DNA from: an uncultured Collinsella sp. | GTDB lineage: Bacteria; Actinomycetota; Coriobacteriia; Coriobacteriales; Coriobacteriaceae | Reading direction: 5' to 3' | NCBI GenBank assembly: GCA_900545555.1 | Contig: UQZI01000108.1 | Span: 1 to 5,048, forward strand | DNA length: 5,048 nucleotides | Shown here: positions 1 to 5,048 of the stretch, piece after piece | Layout: the number at the start of each line of letters is the position of its first letter | Numbering within the stretch: position 1 is the first letter of the stretch | Position numbers and translations under genes: made by a program | Notes under the pieces: generated by a model | Databases searched by the model: none | What the model saw: the letters and a program-made list of their open reading frames with translations, nothing else | What the model was told of the DNA's origin: nothing

Positions 1-122
1 GCACATTAAGTGCTCTCCGGCTCGTGCGGAACTCGCGATCAACCTTATGCCTCTCGGACAGTCCCGGCCCTCTTGGGTTCGGGGCGCGACACACCGGACT
101 GGTTGTCTGAATTAAAGAAAGT
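1..122. other. Unassigned non-coding stretch upstream of a terminator
   Basis: I recognise no gene here. All three plus frames give short readings without a Shine-Dalgarno-preceded start. The longest, at 2-115, shows none of the strong G/C third-position bias of the other genes in the window. Segments 53-67 and 94-110 are partly complementary (GGACA/GTCC/CGG against CCGG/ACTGG/TTGTCT) and enclose a small CCC-TCTT-GGG hairpin. A folded transcript end or leader feeding the terminator at 123-151 is therefore conceivable. I could not match it to tmRNA, RNase P RNA, SRP RNA, 5S rRNA or a tRNA by eye. It may be the 3' untranslated end of a gene lying to the left of the window. Confidence 0.3.
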
Positions 123-151
123 GAAGGCCCCTTTCGGGGCCTTCTTTGTTT
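123..151 (+). terminator. Rho-independent terminator, probably bidirectional
   Basis: A perfect 9-bp stem (GAAGGCCCC at 123-131, GGGGCCTTC at 136-144) closes a TTTC tetraloop. On the plus strand it is followed by TTTGTTT (145-151). Read on the minus strand, the stem is followed by ACTTTCTTTAATT, which is also T-rich. It begins only 5 nt beyond the murB stop codon, so it most likely ends the murB transcript as well as any plus-strand transcript entering from the left. The plus-strand T tract overlaps the murB stop codon complement at 150-152. Confidence 0.88.
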
Positions 152-1112
152 AGAGGAATTCGCCTACTCGGTGGACTTCGGGTTCGAGGTCCACGTCGAA
201 TTGGTCTTTGACGGTTGTTTGGATGTGGCGGATGAGTTCGTCGACGTCGGCGGCGGTGGCGTGGTCGGTGTTGACGATGAAGCCGCAGTGCTTTTCGCTC
301 ACCTGCGCGCCGCCAATGGCGTGTCCTCGCAGGCCGGCGTCCATGATGAGCTTGCCGGCAAAGTGGCCCTCGGGGCGCTTGAAGGTGGAGCCGGCACTCG
401 GCATGTCGAGCGGCTGCTTGTCCTCGCGGCGCTGGCGGTAGTCGTCCATGTCGGCCTTGATCATCGCGGCGTTGCCCGGGGCGAGATTGAAAGTGGCCGA
501 AAGCACGATGAAACCGTCGTCGGCAATGCGGCTCTTGCGATAGCCCAGGTTGAGCTCATCGACATCGAACTCGATAATGCTGCCGCTACCGCGGGTGCCG
601 TCGTCGAGCATGCGGGCGGGCTTGTAGACGCGCACGGACTCCAGCACATCGGCCATGCAGGCGCCGTATGCTCCGGCGTTCATGTAGCAGGCACCGCCGA
701 CCGATCCGGGAATGCCCGAGATGGGCTCCATGCCGGTAAGGCCGGCCTCGGCTGCCGCGGCTGCGACATCGGAAAGCAAGGCGCCGGCTGCCGCCGTGAC
801 GTGCGTGCCGTCGACCGTAATGTCGGAGAGGCCCTCGCCCAGCGCCACGACGACGCCGCGGATGCCCTTGTCGCCGACGAGCAGGTCGGAGCCGTTGCCC
901 ACGATGGTGAGTGGCAGATCGCAGCGGTAGCAGGTATCGAGCGTGGCAACGAGTCCCTGCTCGGTGTCGGGCGTGACAAAGACGTCGGCCGGGCCGCCGA
1001 TCTTAAACGTGGTGTGCTCGCGCATGGGCTCGCTCATGAGCACGTTGTCCTCGCCGGCAACGCCAGCGAGCGCGCAGAGCAGGTCCTCGTTAAAAAAGTC
1101 ATTCTCGTGCAT
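150..1112 (-). CDS. murB: UDP-N-acetylenolpyruvoylglucosamine reductase (MurB)
   Basis: MurB is a cytoplasmic flavoenzyme that uses NADPH and FAD to reduce UDP-GlcNAc-enolpyruvate to UDP-MurNAc, the second committed step of peptidoglycan precursor synthesis. The protein is 320 aa, a usual length. The FAD-binding part shows TTFKIGGPADVF (34-45), IVGNGSDLLVGDKGIRG (70-86) and SGIPGSVGGACYMNAGAYG (132-150). The catalytic residues expected from the family are present: Arg192 in GYRKSR, the proton-donor Ser242 in PSAGSTFKRP, and Glu312 in LEPEVHRVGE. The C-terminal half (GGAQVSEKHCGFIVN, 267-281) and the overall layout resemble the type IIa, Bacillus-like enzymes. The segment at about 163-185, before the GYRKS motif, seems slightly longer than usual. 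The frame is open upstream to 1202, but I chose ATG 1112 because AAGGCGG lies 8 nt before it and the upstream codons run into the palindromic repeat. It is transcribed alone, divergently from the LacI-family gene, and ends at a hairpin terminator. The identification is secure. Confidence 0.97.
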   Translation of the reverse strand: MHENDFFNEDLLCALAGVAGEDNVLMSEPMREHTTFKIGGPADVFVTPDTEQGLVATLDTCYRCDLPLTIVGNGSDLLVGDKGIRGVVVALGEGLSDITVDGTHVTAAAGALLSDVAAAAAEAGLTGMEPISGIPGSVGGACYMNAGAYGACMADVLESVRVYKPARMLDDGTRGSGSIIEFDVDELNLGYRKSRIADDGFIVLSATFNLAPGNAAMIKADMDDYRQRREDKQPLDMPSAGSTFKRPEGHFAGKLIMDAGLRGHAIGGAQVSEKHCGFIVNTDHATAADVDELIRHIQTTVKDQFDVDLEPEVHRVGEFL

Positions 1113-1120
1113 ACGTATAT

Positions 1121-1127
1121 CCGCCTT
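1121..1127 (-). promoter_or_regulatory. murB ribosome binding site
   Basis: On the minus strand this reads AAGGCGG, 8 nt upstream of the ATG at 1112. It supports that start over an upstream in-frame start that would extend the protein by 30 non-conserved residues. Confidence 0.75.
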
Positions 1128-1155
1128 ATGGTGGTCGTTTTCATCAATCGAATGC

Positions 1156-1161
1156 AATATA
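1156..1161 (-). promoter_or_regulatory. Putative murB promoter -10 element
   Basis: TATATT on the minus strand matches a sigma-70-type -10 element at 5 of 6 positions and would give a leader of roughly 35-40 nt. No good -35 element lies at the ideal spacing. The nearest candidate is TTGCAC (complement of 1181-1186) with a 19-bp spacer, and it falls inside the outer arm of the palindromic repeat. The call rests on sequence pattern alone. Confidence 0.4.
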
Positions 1162-1177
1162 CCCCACCCGGATGGAT

Positions 1178-1243
1178 TTGGTGCAAAGTAACCTGACCCC
1201 AATGCATCACATGGTGCAAAGGGGTCAGGTTGCTTTGCACCAA
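1178..1243. repeat. 66-bp REPIN-like palindrome of two inverted 31-bp hairpin units
   Basis: Arms 1178-1200 and 1221-1243 are inverted repeats of 23 bp with a single mismatch (1189/1232), separated by 20 bp. The structure is nested. Unit 2 (1212-1242) is a perfect 10-bp hairpin, TGGTGCAAAG/CTTTGCACCA, around an 11-nt loop GGGTCAGGTTG. Unit 1 (1179-1209) is the same 31-bp unit in opposite orientation, with the same outer arm, the complementary loop AACCTGACCC, and a decayed inner arm CAATGCATCA that keeps 7 of 10 positions. The units are 2 bp apart. Two inverted hairpin units joined by a short spacer is the architecture of REPINs, which are mobilised in trans by REP-associated tyrosine transposases. 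No transposase is encoded in this window, so mobility is an inference. It could alternatively act as a terminator-like or regulatory hairpin, but no T tract follows either end. Confidence 0.8.
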
Positions 1244-1273
1244 TCGCGGCGATAAAACAGCCGTCTACCGGAT

Positions 1274-1290
1274 TGGTAAAGTGTTTATCA
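1274..1290. promoter_or_regulatory. Putative LacI-family operator upstream of the repressor gene
   Basis: The imperfect palindrome TGGTAAA-GTG-TTTATCA has 6 of 7 arm positions paired. It resembles the two palindromes before xfp (TGGTAAAA-CG-TTTTTTCA and TGATAAAA-CG-TTTTAGCA), although its centre is 3 nt instead of 2 nt. It lies 21 bp upstream of the putative -10 at 1312, the right place for autoregulation. An extra half-site, GATAAAAC, occurs at 1251-1258 and is identical to the left half of the site at 2502. The altered spacing is the main reason for caution. Confidence 0.45.
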
Positions 1291-1311
1291 TCGAGGTAGA
1301 GGGACGGTCGC

Positions 1312-1317
1312 TATACT
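1312..1317 (+). promoter_or_regulatory. Putative -10 element of the LacI-family gene
   Basis: TATACT matches the -10 consensus at 5 of 6 positions and would start transcription near 1324, giving a leader of about 29 nt. The expected -35 region (around 1289-1294, CATCGA) is poor. The same TATACT hexamer is used before xfp. Confidence 0.4.
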
Positions 1318-1340
1318 TTCAAGAGATTGCGCGAATACTC

Positions 1341-1348
1341 GGAAGGAG
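1341..1348 (+). promoter_or_regulatory. Ribosome binding site of the LacI-family gene
   Basis: GGAAGGAG lies 4 nt before ATG 1353. It fixes this start in preference to the upstream in-frame TTG at 1230, which sits inside the palindromic repeat and would add 41 residues ahead of the helix-turn-helix. Confidence 0.85.
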
Positions 1349-1352
1349 CGAG

Positions 1353-2381
1353 ATGGGCAACAAAGTTACTCTCAAGCAGATTGCCCAGGAGGTGGGGCTT
1401 TCCCCCTCGTCGGTCTCGCTTGTTCTCAACAACCGGCCTTGTCGCATCTCGGAAGAAAACCGCAAGCGCATCAAAGAGGTCGCGGCGCGCAACCACTATG
1501 TTCCCAACCAGATCGCGCGCAGCCTGGTCATGCGCGAGTCGCGCACGCTGGGCCTTATCGTTCCCAACATCGAGAGCCGATTTTTTGCCTCGCTCGCTGG
1601 CAGTCTGGAAAAGCGCTGCCGCGAGGACGGCTACGCGCTCTTTATTACCAGTTCGGGTGGAAGCGCCGAGGACGATCTAGAGCTCCTGCGCCAGCTGGTG
1701 ACGCGCGGCGTCGATGGTGTGTTTTTGGTCGTGGGCGACGAATTCTCGGACGACCGCGCTTTGCGCGAAGAAGTCAGCCATCTGCCCATCCCGGCGGTAA
1801 TGGTTGACCGTGCCATTGAGGGACTTGAGTGCGACAAGGTGATGTTCGACCACGAGATGGGCGGCTATATGGCCACCCGCTATCTGATCGAGCAAGGCCA
1901 CCGCCGTATTGCCTGCCTGGTTAACGCGCGCCGCTCCAATACGGGTCGTAAGCGTCTTGCCGGCTACGAGCGTGCGCTGCGCGAGGTGGGGCTGCCCATC
2001 GATGCGCGCTTGGAGTTTGAGAGCGAGTACTACATTCCGAGCGCATACGAGGCCTCGGAGGCAGTGCTCGCAACTGACGCCACTGCCGTGTTCGCAAGCT
2101 CGGATAACATTGCCCTCGGTTTGCTCAAGCGCTTGCACGAGATGGGGAAGAGCATCCCGGGCGATATCTCGGTGGTGAGCTATGACAACTCGGCGGCCGA
2201 CGTTCTCTTTGAGCCGGCACTGACCGCGATTGAGCAGGACCCTGGTGTCCTTGCGGAGCATGCTTTTGGCTGCATGTCCAAGCGTCTTGCCGGTAGGGGC
2301 GGCAGGCGTGCCGAAGAGGTCGTTCTGGAGCCGGAGCTTATCGTTAAGGACAGCGTGCTCGAGCTTACTAAACACAACTAA
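1353..2381 (+). CDS. LacI-family transcriptional regulator
   Basis: This is a 342-aa DNA-binding repressor of the LacI/GalR family, the usual length. The N-terminal helix-turn-helix is TLKQIAQEVGLSPSSVSLVLN (residues 6-26). The hinge helix follows at NQIARSL (52-58), whose leucine in this family wedges into a central CG step of the operator. The periplasmic-binding-protein-like ligand domain begins at TLGLIVPNI (65-73). It contains the family motifs GRKRLAGYERAL (198-209), VFASSDNIALGLLKRLHEMG (246-265) and ISVVSYDNS (272-280), then LTAIEQD (290-296) in the C-terminal subdomain. The ligand is probably a sugar or sugar phosphate, but I cannot name it from residues. The gene is divergent from murB and lies 204 bp upstream of xfp in the same direction. 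No terminator is evident after it, so some read-through into xfp is possible. Palindromes of LacI type flank it on both sides, suggesting that it represses itself and xfp. Confidence 0.95.
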   Translation: MGNKVTLKQIAQEVGLSPSSVSLVLNNRPCRISEENRKRIKEVAARNHYVPNQIARSLVMRESRTLGLIVPNIESRFFASLAGSLEKRCREDGYALFITSSGGSAEDDLELLRQLVTRGVDGVFLVVGDEFSDDRALREEVSHLPIPAVMVDRAIEGLECDKVMFDHEMGGYMATRYLIEQGHRRIACLVNARRSNTGRKRLAGYERALREVGLPIDARLEFESEYYIPSAYEASEAVLATDATAVFASSDNIALGLLKRLHEMGKSIPGDISVVSYDNSAADVLFEPALTAIEQDPGVLAEHAFGCMSKRLAGRGGRRAEEVVLEPELIVKDSVLELTKHN

Positions 2382-2394
2382 ACACGTTTACCAA
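2378..2394. promoter_or_regulatory. Operator-like site overlapping the repressor stop codon
   Basis: CTAAACACGTTTACCAA contains the palindrome TAAAC-AC-GTTTA (2379-2390). Its reverse complement starts TTGGTAAACGTGTTTA, which differs from the site upstream of the repressor gene (TTGGTAAAGTGTTTA) by one inserted base. A 9-bp direct repeat ACTAAACAC (2367-2375 and 2377-2385) runs into it. It could be an auxiliary operator, but it is weaker than the pair nearer xfp. Confidence 0.35.
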
Positions 2395-2478
2395 TTTGCA
2401 GAGACCGAATGTGGAGCACCTGTGACAATCAACGCCGCAGGTGAATGTCGCGTTTTGCTAATCGATGGGATTGATAAG

Positions 2479-2500
2479 GGTGGTAAAACGTTTTTTCACC
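2479..2500. promoter_or_regulatory. Putative LacI-family operator, distal site before xfp
   Basis: The palindrome is centred on CG at 2489-2490: GGTGGTAAAA-CG-TTTTTTCACC, with 9 of 11 positions paired including the centre. AT-rich arms around a central CG are the usual form of LacI/GalR-family operators. It overlaps the region where the xfp -35 element would lie, so binding should block RNA polymerase. Confidence 0.65.
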
Positions 2501-2501
2501 A

Positions 2502-2519
2502 TGATAAAACGTTTTAGCA
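2502..2519. promoter_or_regulatory. Putative LacI-family operator, proximal site before xfp
   Basis: TGATAAAA-CG-TTTTAGCA pairs at 8 of 9 positions about the CG at 2510-2511. Its centre is 21 bp from that of the distal site, two helical turns, so two dimers would sit on the same DNA face. It ends 2 bp before the TATACT -10 element, a position that predicts repression. Confidence 0.68.
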
Positions 2520-2521
2520 AA

Positions 2522-2527
2522 TATACT
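2522..2527 (+). promoter_or_regulatory. Putative xfp promoter -10 element
   Basis: TATACT matches the -10 consensus at 5 of 6 positions. It would place the transcript start near 2534 and give a leader of about 50 nt. No convincing -35 hexamer lies 16-18 bp upstream, where the proximal operator occupies the spacer. A TTCACC at 2495-2500 is too far away at 21 bp. The promoter may be intrinsically weak or may need an activator. Confidence 0.5.
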
Positions 2528-2570
2528 GGTCCCAACGAAAGGTTGCCGTATTGGAGGGTGACCGCACAGC

Positions 2571-2577
2571 GAAGGGA
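2571..2577 (+). promoter_or_regulatory. xfp ribosome binding site
   Basis: GAAGGGA lies 8 nt before ATG 2586 and supports this start. A stronger-looking GGAGGG at 2553-2558 is about 27 nt upstream of the start and has no suitable start codon of its own, so I do not assign it to a gene. Confidence 0.7.
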
Positions 2578-2585
2578 CATAAACA

Positions 2586-5048
2586 ATGGCTAAAACACTG
2601 GGGACGCCGTGGCAAAAGCTGGGCCACGAGGTGCCGGCTTCCGAGCTCGAGGGCGTCGACCTGTATTGGCGCGCATCGAACTATCTGTCCGTCGGTCAGA
2701 TCTACCTTCGCTCTAACCCGCTAATGCGCCCCGACTTTGTCGACGAGAAAACCGGTGAGGTGCGCGACTTCGGTCGTCCGGACGTTAAGCACCGCCTGGT
2801 TGGCCACTGGGGCACCACGCCCGGCATCAACTTCCTGTTCGGTCACGTCAATCGACTGATCGCCGACCACAACCAGAATGCTATCTTCTTGATGGGCCCT
2901 GGTCACGGTGGCCCCGCCGGTACTGCTCAGTCGCTGCTCGACGGCACCTACCGCGAGATTCGCCCCGACATCACCAATGACGAGGCCGGCCTGCAGAAGT
3001 TCTTCCGCCAGTTCTCTTATCCCGGCGGCATCCCGAGCCACTTTGCGCCCGAGACGCCCGGTTCCATCCACGAGGGCGGCGAGCTCGGCTACACGCTCAG
3101 CCACGCCTACGGCGCCGTCATGGACAACCCGAGCCTGCTGGCCGTGGCCGTGGTGGGCGACGGTGAGTCCGAGACCGGTCCGCTTGCGACCTCTTGGCAG
3201 TCCAACAAGCTCGTGAACCCGGCAACCGACGGCATCGTCCTGCCAATCCTGCACCTCAACGGCTACAAGATCGCCAACCCCACCATCCTCGCCCGCGTGT
3301 CCGACGAGGAGCTCACCAAGTTCTTCGAGGGCATGGGCTACAAGCCGCACTTCTTTGTCGCCGGCTTTGACGACGAGAGCCACGCGAGCATCCATGCGCG
3401 TTTCGCTGCCCTGTTTGAGCAGGTCTTTGATGAGATCTGCGACATCAAGGCCACCGCGCAGGCCCAGGCCGCCGCAGGCGAGACCGTGGCCCGCCCTGCC
3501 TACCCCATGATCGTGTTCCGCACGCCCAAGGGCTGGACCTGCCCCAAGCACATCGACGGCAAGAAGACCGAAGACTCCTGGCGCGCCCATCAGGTGCCGC
3601 TGGCAAGCGCCAAGGACACTCACGAGCACTTCCGCGTGCTGCGCGAGTGGCTGCGCTCCTACAAGCCCGAGGAGCTCTTTACGCCCGAGGGCCAGGTGCG
3701 CCCCGAGGTGACGGCCTTTATGCCGACCGGCGAGCTGCGTATCGGCGCCAATCCCAACGCGAACGGCGGCAAGGTGCGCCGCGAGCTCGAGCTCCCCGAT
3801 ATTCACGCCCACGAGATCCCCGTCGCCGAGAAGGGCCATGGCTGGGGCTCCACCGAGGCCGCTCGCGTCTTTGGTGAGTACACTGCCGACGTTCTGGCCA
3901 AGAACATGGAGGATTTCCGCATCTTTGGCCCCGACGAGACCGCGTCCAACCGCCTGCAGGCCGCCTACAAGGTGACCAAGAAGCAGTGGGATGCCGGCTT
4001 CTACGAGGACGAGGCCAACGACGAGCTGCTGGCCGGCTCCGGTAAGGTCGTCGAGCAGCTGTCCGAGCACCAGTGCGAAGGCTTCCTCGAGGCCTACGTG
4101 CTCACCGGACGCTCCGGCGTGTGGAGCTCCTACGAGAGCTTTGTGCACGTGGTCGATTCCATGGTCAACCAGCACTGCAAGTGGCTCGAGGCCACCAAGC
4201 GCGAGATTCCGTGGCGTGCTCCCATCAGCGGACTCAACATTTTGCTGTCGAGCCATGTTTGGCGTCAGGACCACAACGGCTTCTCGCACCAGGACCCCGG
4301 CTTTATCGACCTGCTGCTCAACAAGGCCAACGACACGCATATCGTGAATGCTTACTATCCGGCCGACGCCAACATGGCCCTCGCTGTGGCCGAGCGCGTC
4401 TATCAGTCCACCGACTGCGTCAACGCCATTTTCTGCGGCAAGCAGCCTGCTCCGACTTTCCAGACGGTTGACGAGGCCTGCGCCGAGCTCGCCGAGGGTG
4501 TCGCGGCTTGGGAGTGGGCATCGACCGCCGATTCGCTCGCCGAGGCCGACGTCGTGGTCGCCACCTGCGGTGACGTGCCGACGCTTGAGGCTCTGGCTGC
4601 AACCGACATGCTGCGCGAGCTGGGCATCAAGGTATGGTTCGTCAACGTGGTCGACCTGCTCAAGATCCAGAACGTCTGCGAGAACGACCAGGCTCTCAGC
4701 GACGAGCGCTGGGCTGAGCTGTTCGGCTGCGGCGAGAAGCCCGTCCTCTTCGCGTTCCACGCTTATGCCGGCACGATTCGCCGTCTGATTTGGAACCGCC
4801 CCGGCCACGATGCCTTCCGCGTCCACGGCTACGAGGAGAAAGGCTCCACGACAACGCCGTTCGACATGCTGCGCCTGAACAACATGGACCGCTGGGCACT
4901 GGCCGCCGACGTGCTGCGCCTGGTCGACGCCGATAAGTTTGCGGAGCAGATTGATAAGTGGGAGGCATTCCGCACCGAGGCCTTCGAGTTCGCGTGCGAT
5001 GAGGGCTACGATCACCCGGCCTTCACCGACTGGGTCTGGCCCGACGCC
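2586..5048 (+). CDS. xfp: Xylulose-5-P/fructose-6-P phosphoketolase (3' end cut by window)
   Basis: Phosphoketolase is a cytoplasmic thiamine-diphosphate enzyme. With inorganic phosphate it splits xylulose 5-phosphate into acetyl phosphate and glyceraldehyde 3-phosphate, and often splits fructose 6-phosphate into acetyl phosphate and erythrose 4-phosphate. It is the key step of the bifid shunt and heterolactic pathways. The frame is open for 821 codons to the window edge. It begins MAKTLGTPWQKLG and shows HRLVGHWGTTPGINFL (69-84), MGPGHGGPAGT (103-113), the phosphoketolase signature EGGELGYTLSHAYGA (163-177), the ThDP/metal motif GDGESETGP (191-199), FRTPKGWTCPKHIDGKKTE (311-329), GPDETASNRL (448-457), LSEHQCEGFLEAY (492-504), SSHVWRQDHNGFSHQDPG (555-572) and KGSTTTPFDM (752-761). 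The last residues, FTDWVWPDA, correspond to the conserved C-terminal end, so only a short tail and the stop should be missing. Overall similarity is to the bifidobacterial dual-specificity enzymes, but substrate preference cannot be read from sequence alone. Two operator-like palindromes precede it. Confidence 0.97.
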   Translation, partial: MAKTLGTPWQKLGHEVPASELEGVDLYWRASNYLSVGQIYLRSNPLMRPDFVDEKTGEVRDFGRPDVKHRLVGHWGTTPGINFLFGHVNRLIADHNQNAIFLMGPGHGGPAGTAQSLLDGTYREIRPDITNDEAGLQKFFRQFSYPGGIPSHFAPETPGSIHEGGELGYTLSHAYGAVMDNPSLLAVAVVGDGESETGPLATSWQSNKLVNPATDGIVLPILHLNGYKIANPTILARVSDEELTKFFEGMGYKPHFFVAGFDDESHASIHARFAALFEQVFDEICDIKATAQAQAAAGETVARPAYPMIVFRTPKGWTCPKHIDGKKTEDSWRAHQVPLASAKDTHEHFRVLREWLRSYKPEELFTPEGQVRPEVTAFMPTGELRIGANPNANGGKVRRELELPDIHAHEIPVAEKGHGWGSTEAARVFGEYTADVLAKNMEDFRIFGPDETASNRLQAAYKVTKKQWDAGFYEDEANDELLAGSGKVVEQLSEHQCEGFLEAYVLTGRSGVWSSYESFVHVVDSMVNQHCKWLEATKREIPWRAPISGLNILLSSHVWRQDHNGFSHQDPGFIDLLLNKANDTHIVNAYYPADANMALAVAERVYQSTDCVNAIFCGKQPAPTFQTVDEACAELAEGVAAWEWASTADSLAEADVVVATCGDVPTLEALAATDMLRELGIKVWFVNVVDLLKIQNVCENDQALSDERWAELFGCGEKPVLFAFHAYAGTIRRLIWNRPGHDAFRVHGYEEKGSTTTPFDMLRLNNMDRWALAADVLRLVDADKFAEQIDKWEAFRTEAFEFACDEGYDHPAFTDWVWPDA

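Noticed and set aside
10..153. Small plus-strand open frame from GTG 10 to TAG 153
   Set aside because: It has no ribosome binding site, reads through the terminator hairpin, and shows neither codon bias nor recognisable protein features.
171..1196. 341-codon plus-strand open frame opposite murB
   Set aside because: It is antisense to a well-conserved murB, has no Shine-Dalgarno at its start and gives a low-complexity Gly/Val/Ala-rich product. It is a composition shadow.
1230..1352. N-terminal extension of the LacI-family protein from TTG 1230
   Set aside because: It would begin inside the palindromic repeat, lacks a ribosome binding site, and would add 41 residues before a helix-turn-helix that normally sits within the first ten residues. 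ATG 1353 has GGAAGGAG in place.
1677..2375. 232-codon minus-strand open frame opposite the LacI-family gene
   Set aside because: It is antisense to conserved ligand-domain codons, has no recognisable domain and shows the same composition effect as the other shadows.
2417..2443. CACCTG/CAGGTG inverted repeat after the LacI-family gene, considered as a terminator
   Set aside because: The arms are only 6 bp around a 15-nt loop and no T tract follows, so it is not a convincing intrinsic terminator.
2451..2460. CGTTTTGCTA, considered as a third operator before xfp
   Set aside because: Only a right half-site is present. The left side has no matching AAAA arm, so it does not form a palindrome.
2721..5015. 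764-codon open frame on the minus strand opposite xfp
   Set aside because: It lies wholly antisense to a phosphoketolase with intact motifs. Its translation is rich in Leu, Gly, Val, Ala and His with no recognisable domain. Strong G/C third-position bias in the sense gene removes antisense stop codons, which explains its length.

Overview
The window most likely comes from a high-GC Gram-positive bacterium, and Coriobacteriia such as Collinsella fit best. The evidence is a visibly GC-rich sequence with strong G/C bias at third codon positions, a Bifidobacterium-like phosphoketolase, a type IIa MurB and canonical Shine-Dalgarno sites. The genus is an inference from protein character and not from any marker gene.

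Layout. Positions 1-122 hold no gene I can support: this is unassigned, possibly structured sequence ending in a perfect 9-bp hairpin terminator (123-151) with T-rich sequence on both sides. murB (UDP-N-acetylenolpyruvoylglucosamine reductase) follows on the minus strand (1112 down to 150). A 240-bp divergent intergenic region (1113-1352) separates it from a plus-strand LacI-family repressor gene (1353-2381). That region contains a 66-bp near-perfect palindrome made of two inverted 31-bp hairpin units, which looks like a REPIN or small palindromic mobile repeat. After a 204-bp gap comes a plus-strand xfp gene (2586 to the window edge) for xylulose-5-phosphate/fructose-6-phosphate phosphoketolase. 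Only its last residues and stop codon are missing.

How the parts fit. The gap before xfp carries two 18-bp AT-rich palindromes with central CG, the typical shape of a LacI-family operator. Their centres lie 21 bp (two helical turns) apart, immediately upstream of a TATACT -10 element. Similar sites lie upstream of the repressor gene and across its stop codon. The simplest reading is an autoregulated local repressor that controls the neighbouring phosphoketolase, so that the ATP-yielding acetyl-phosphate branch of sugar catabolism responds to a sugar or sugar-phosphate signal. murB appears to be an unrelated housekeeping neighbour that shares only the intergenic region. I see no clearly new multi-gene system here. 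The items most worth checking are the palindromic repeat and the operator set.
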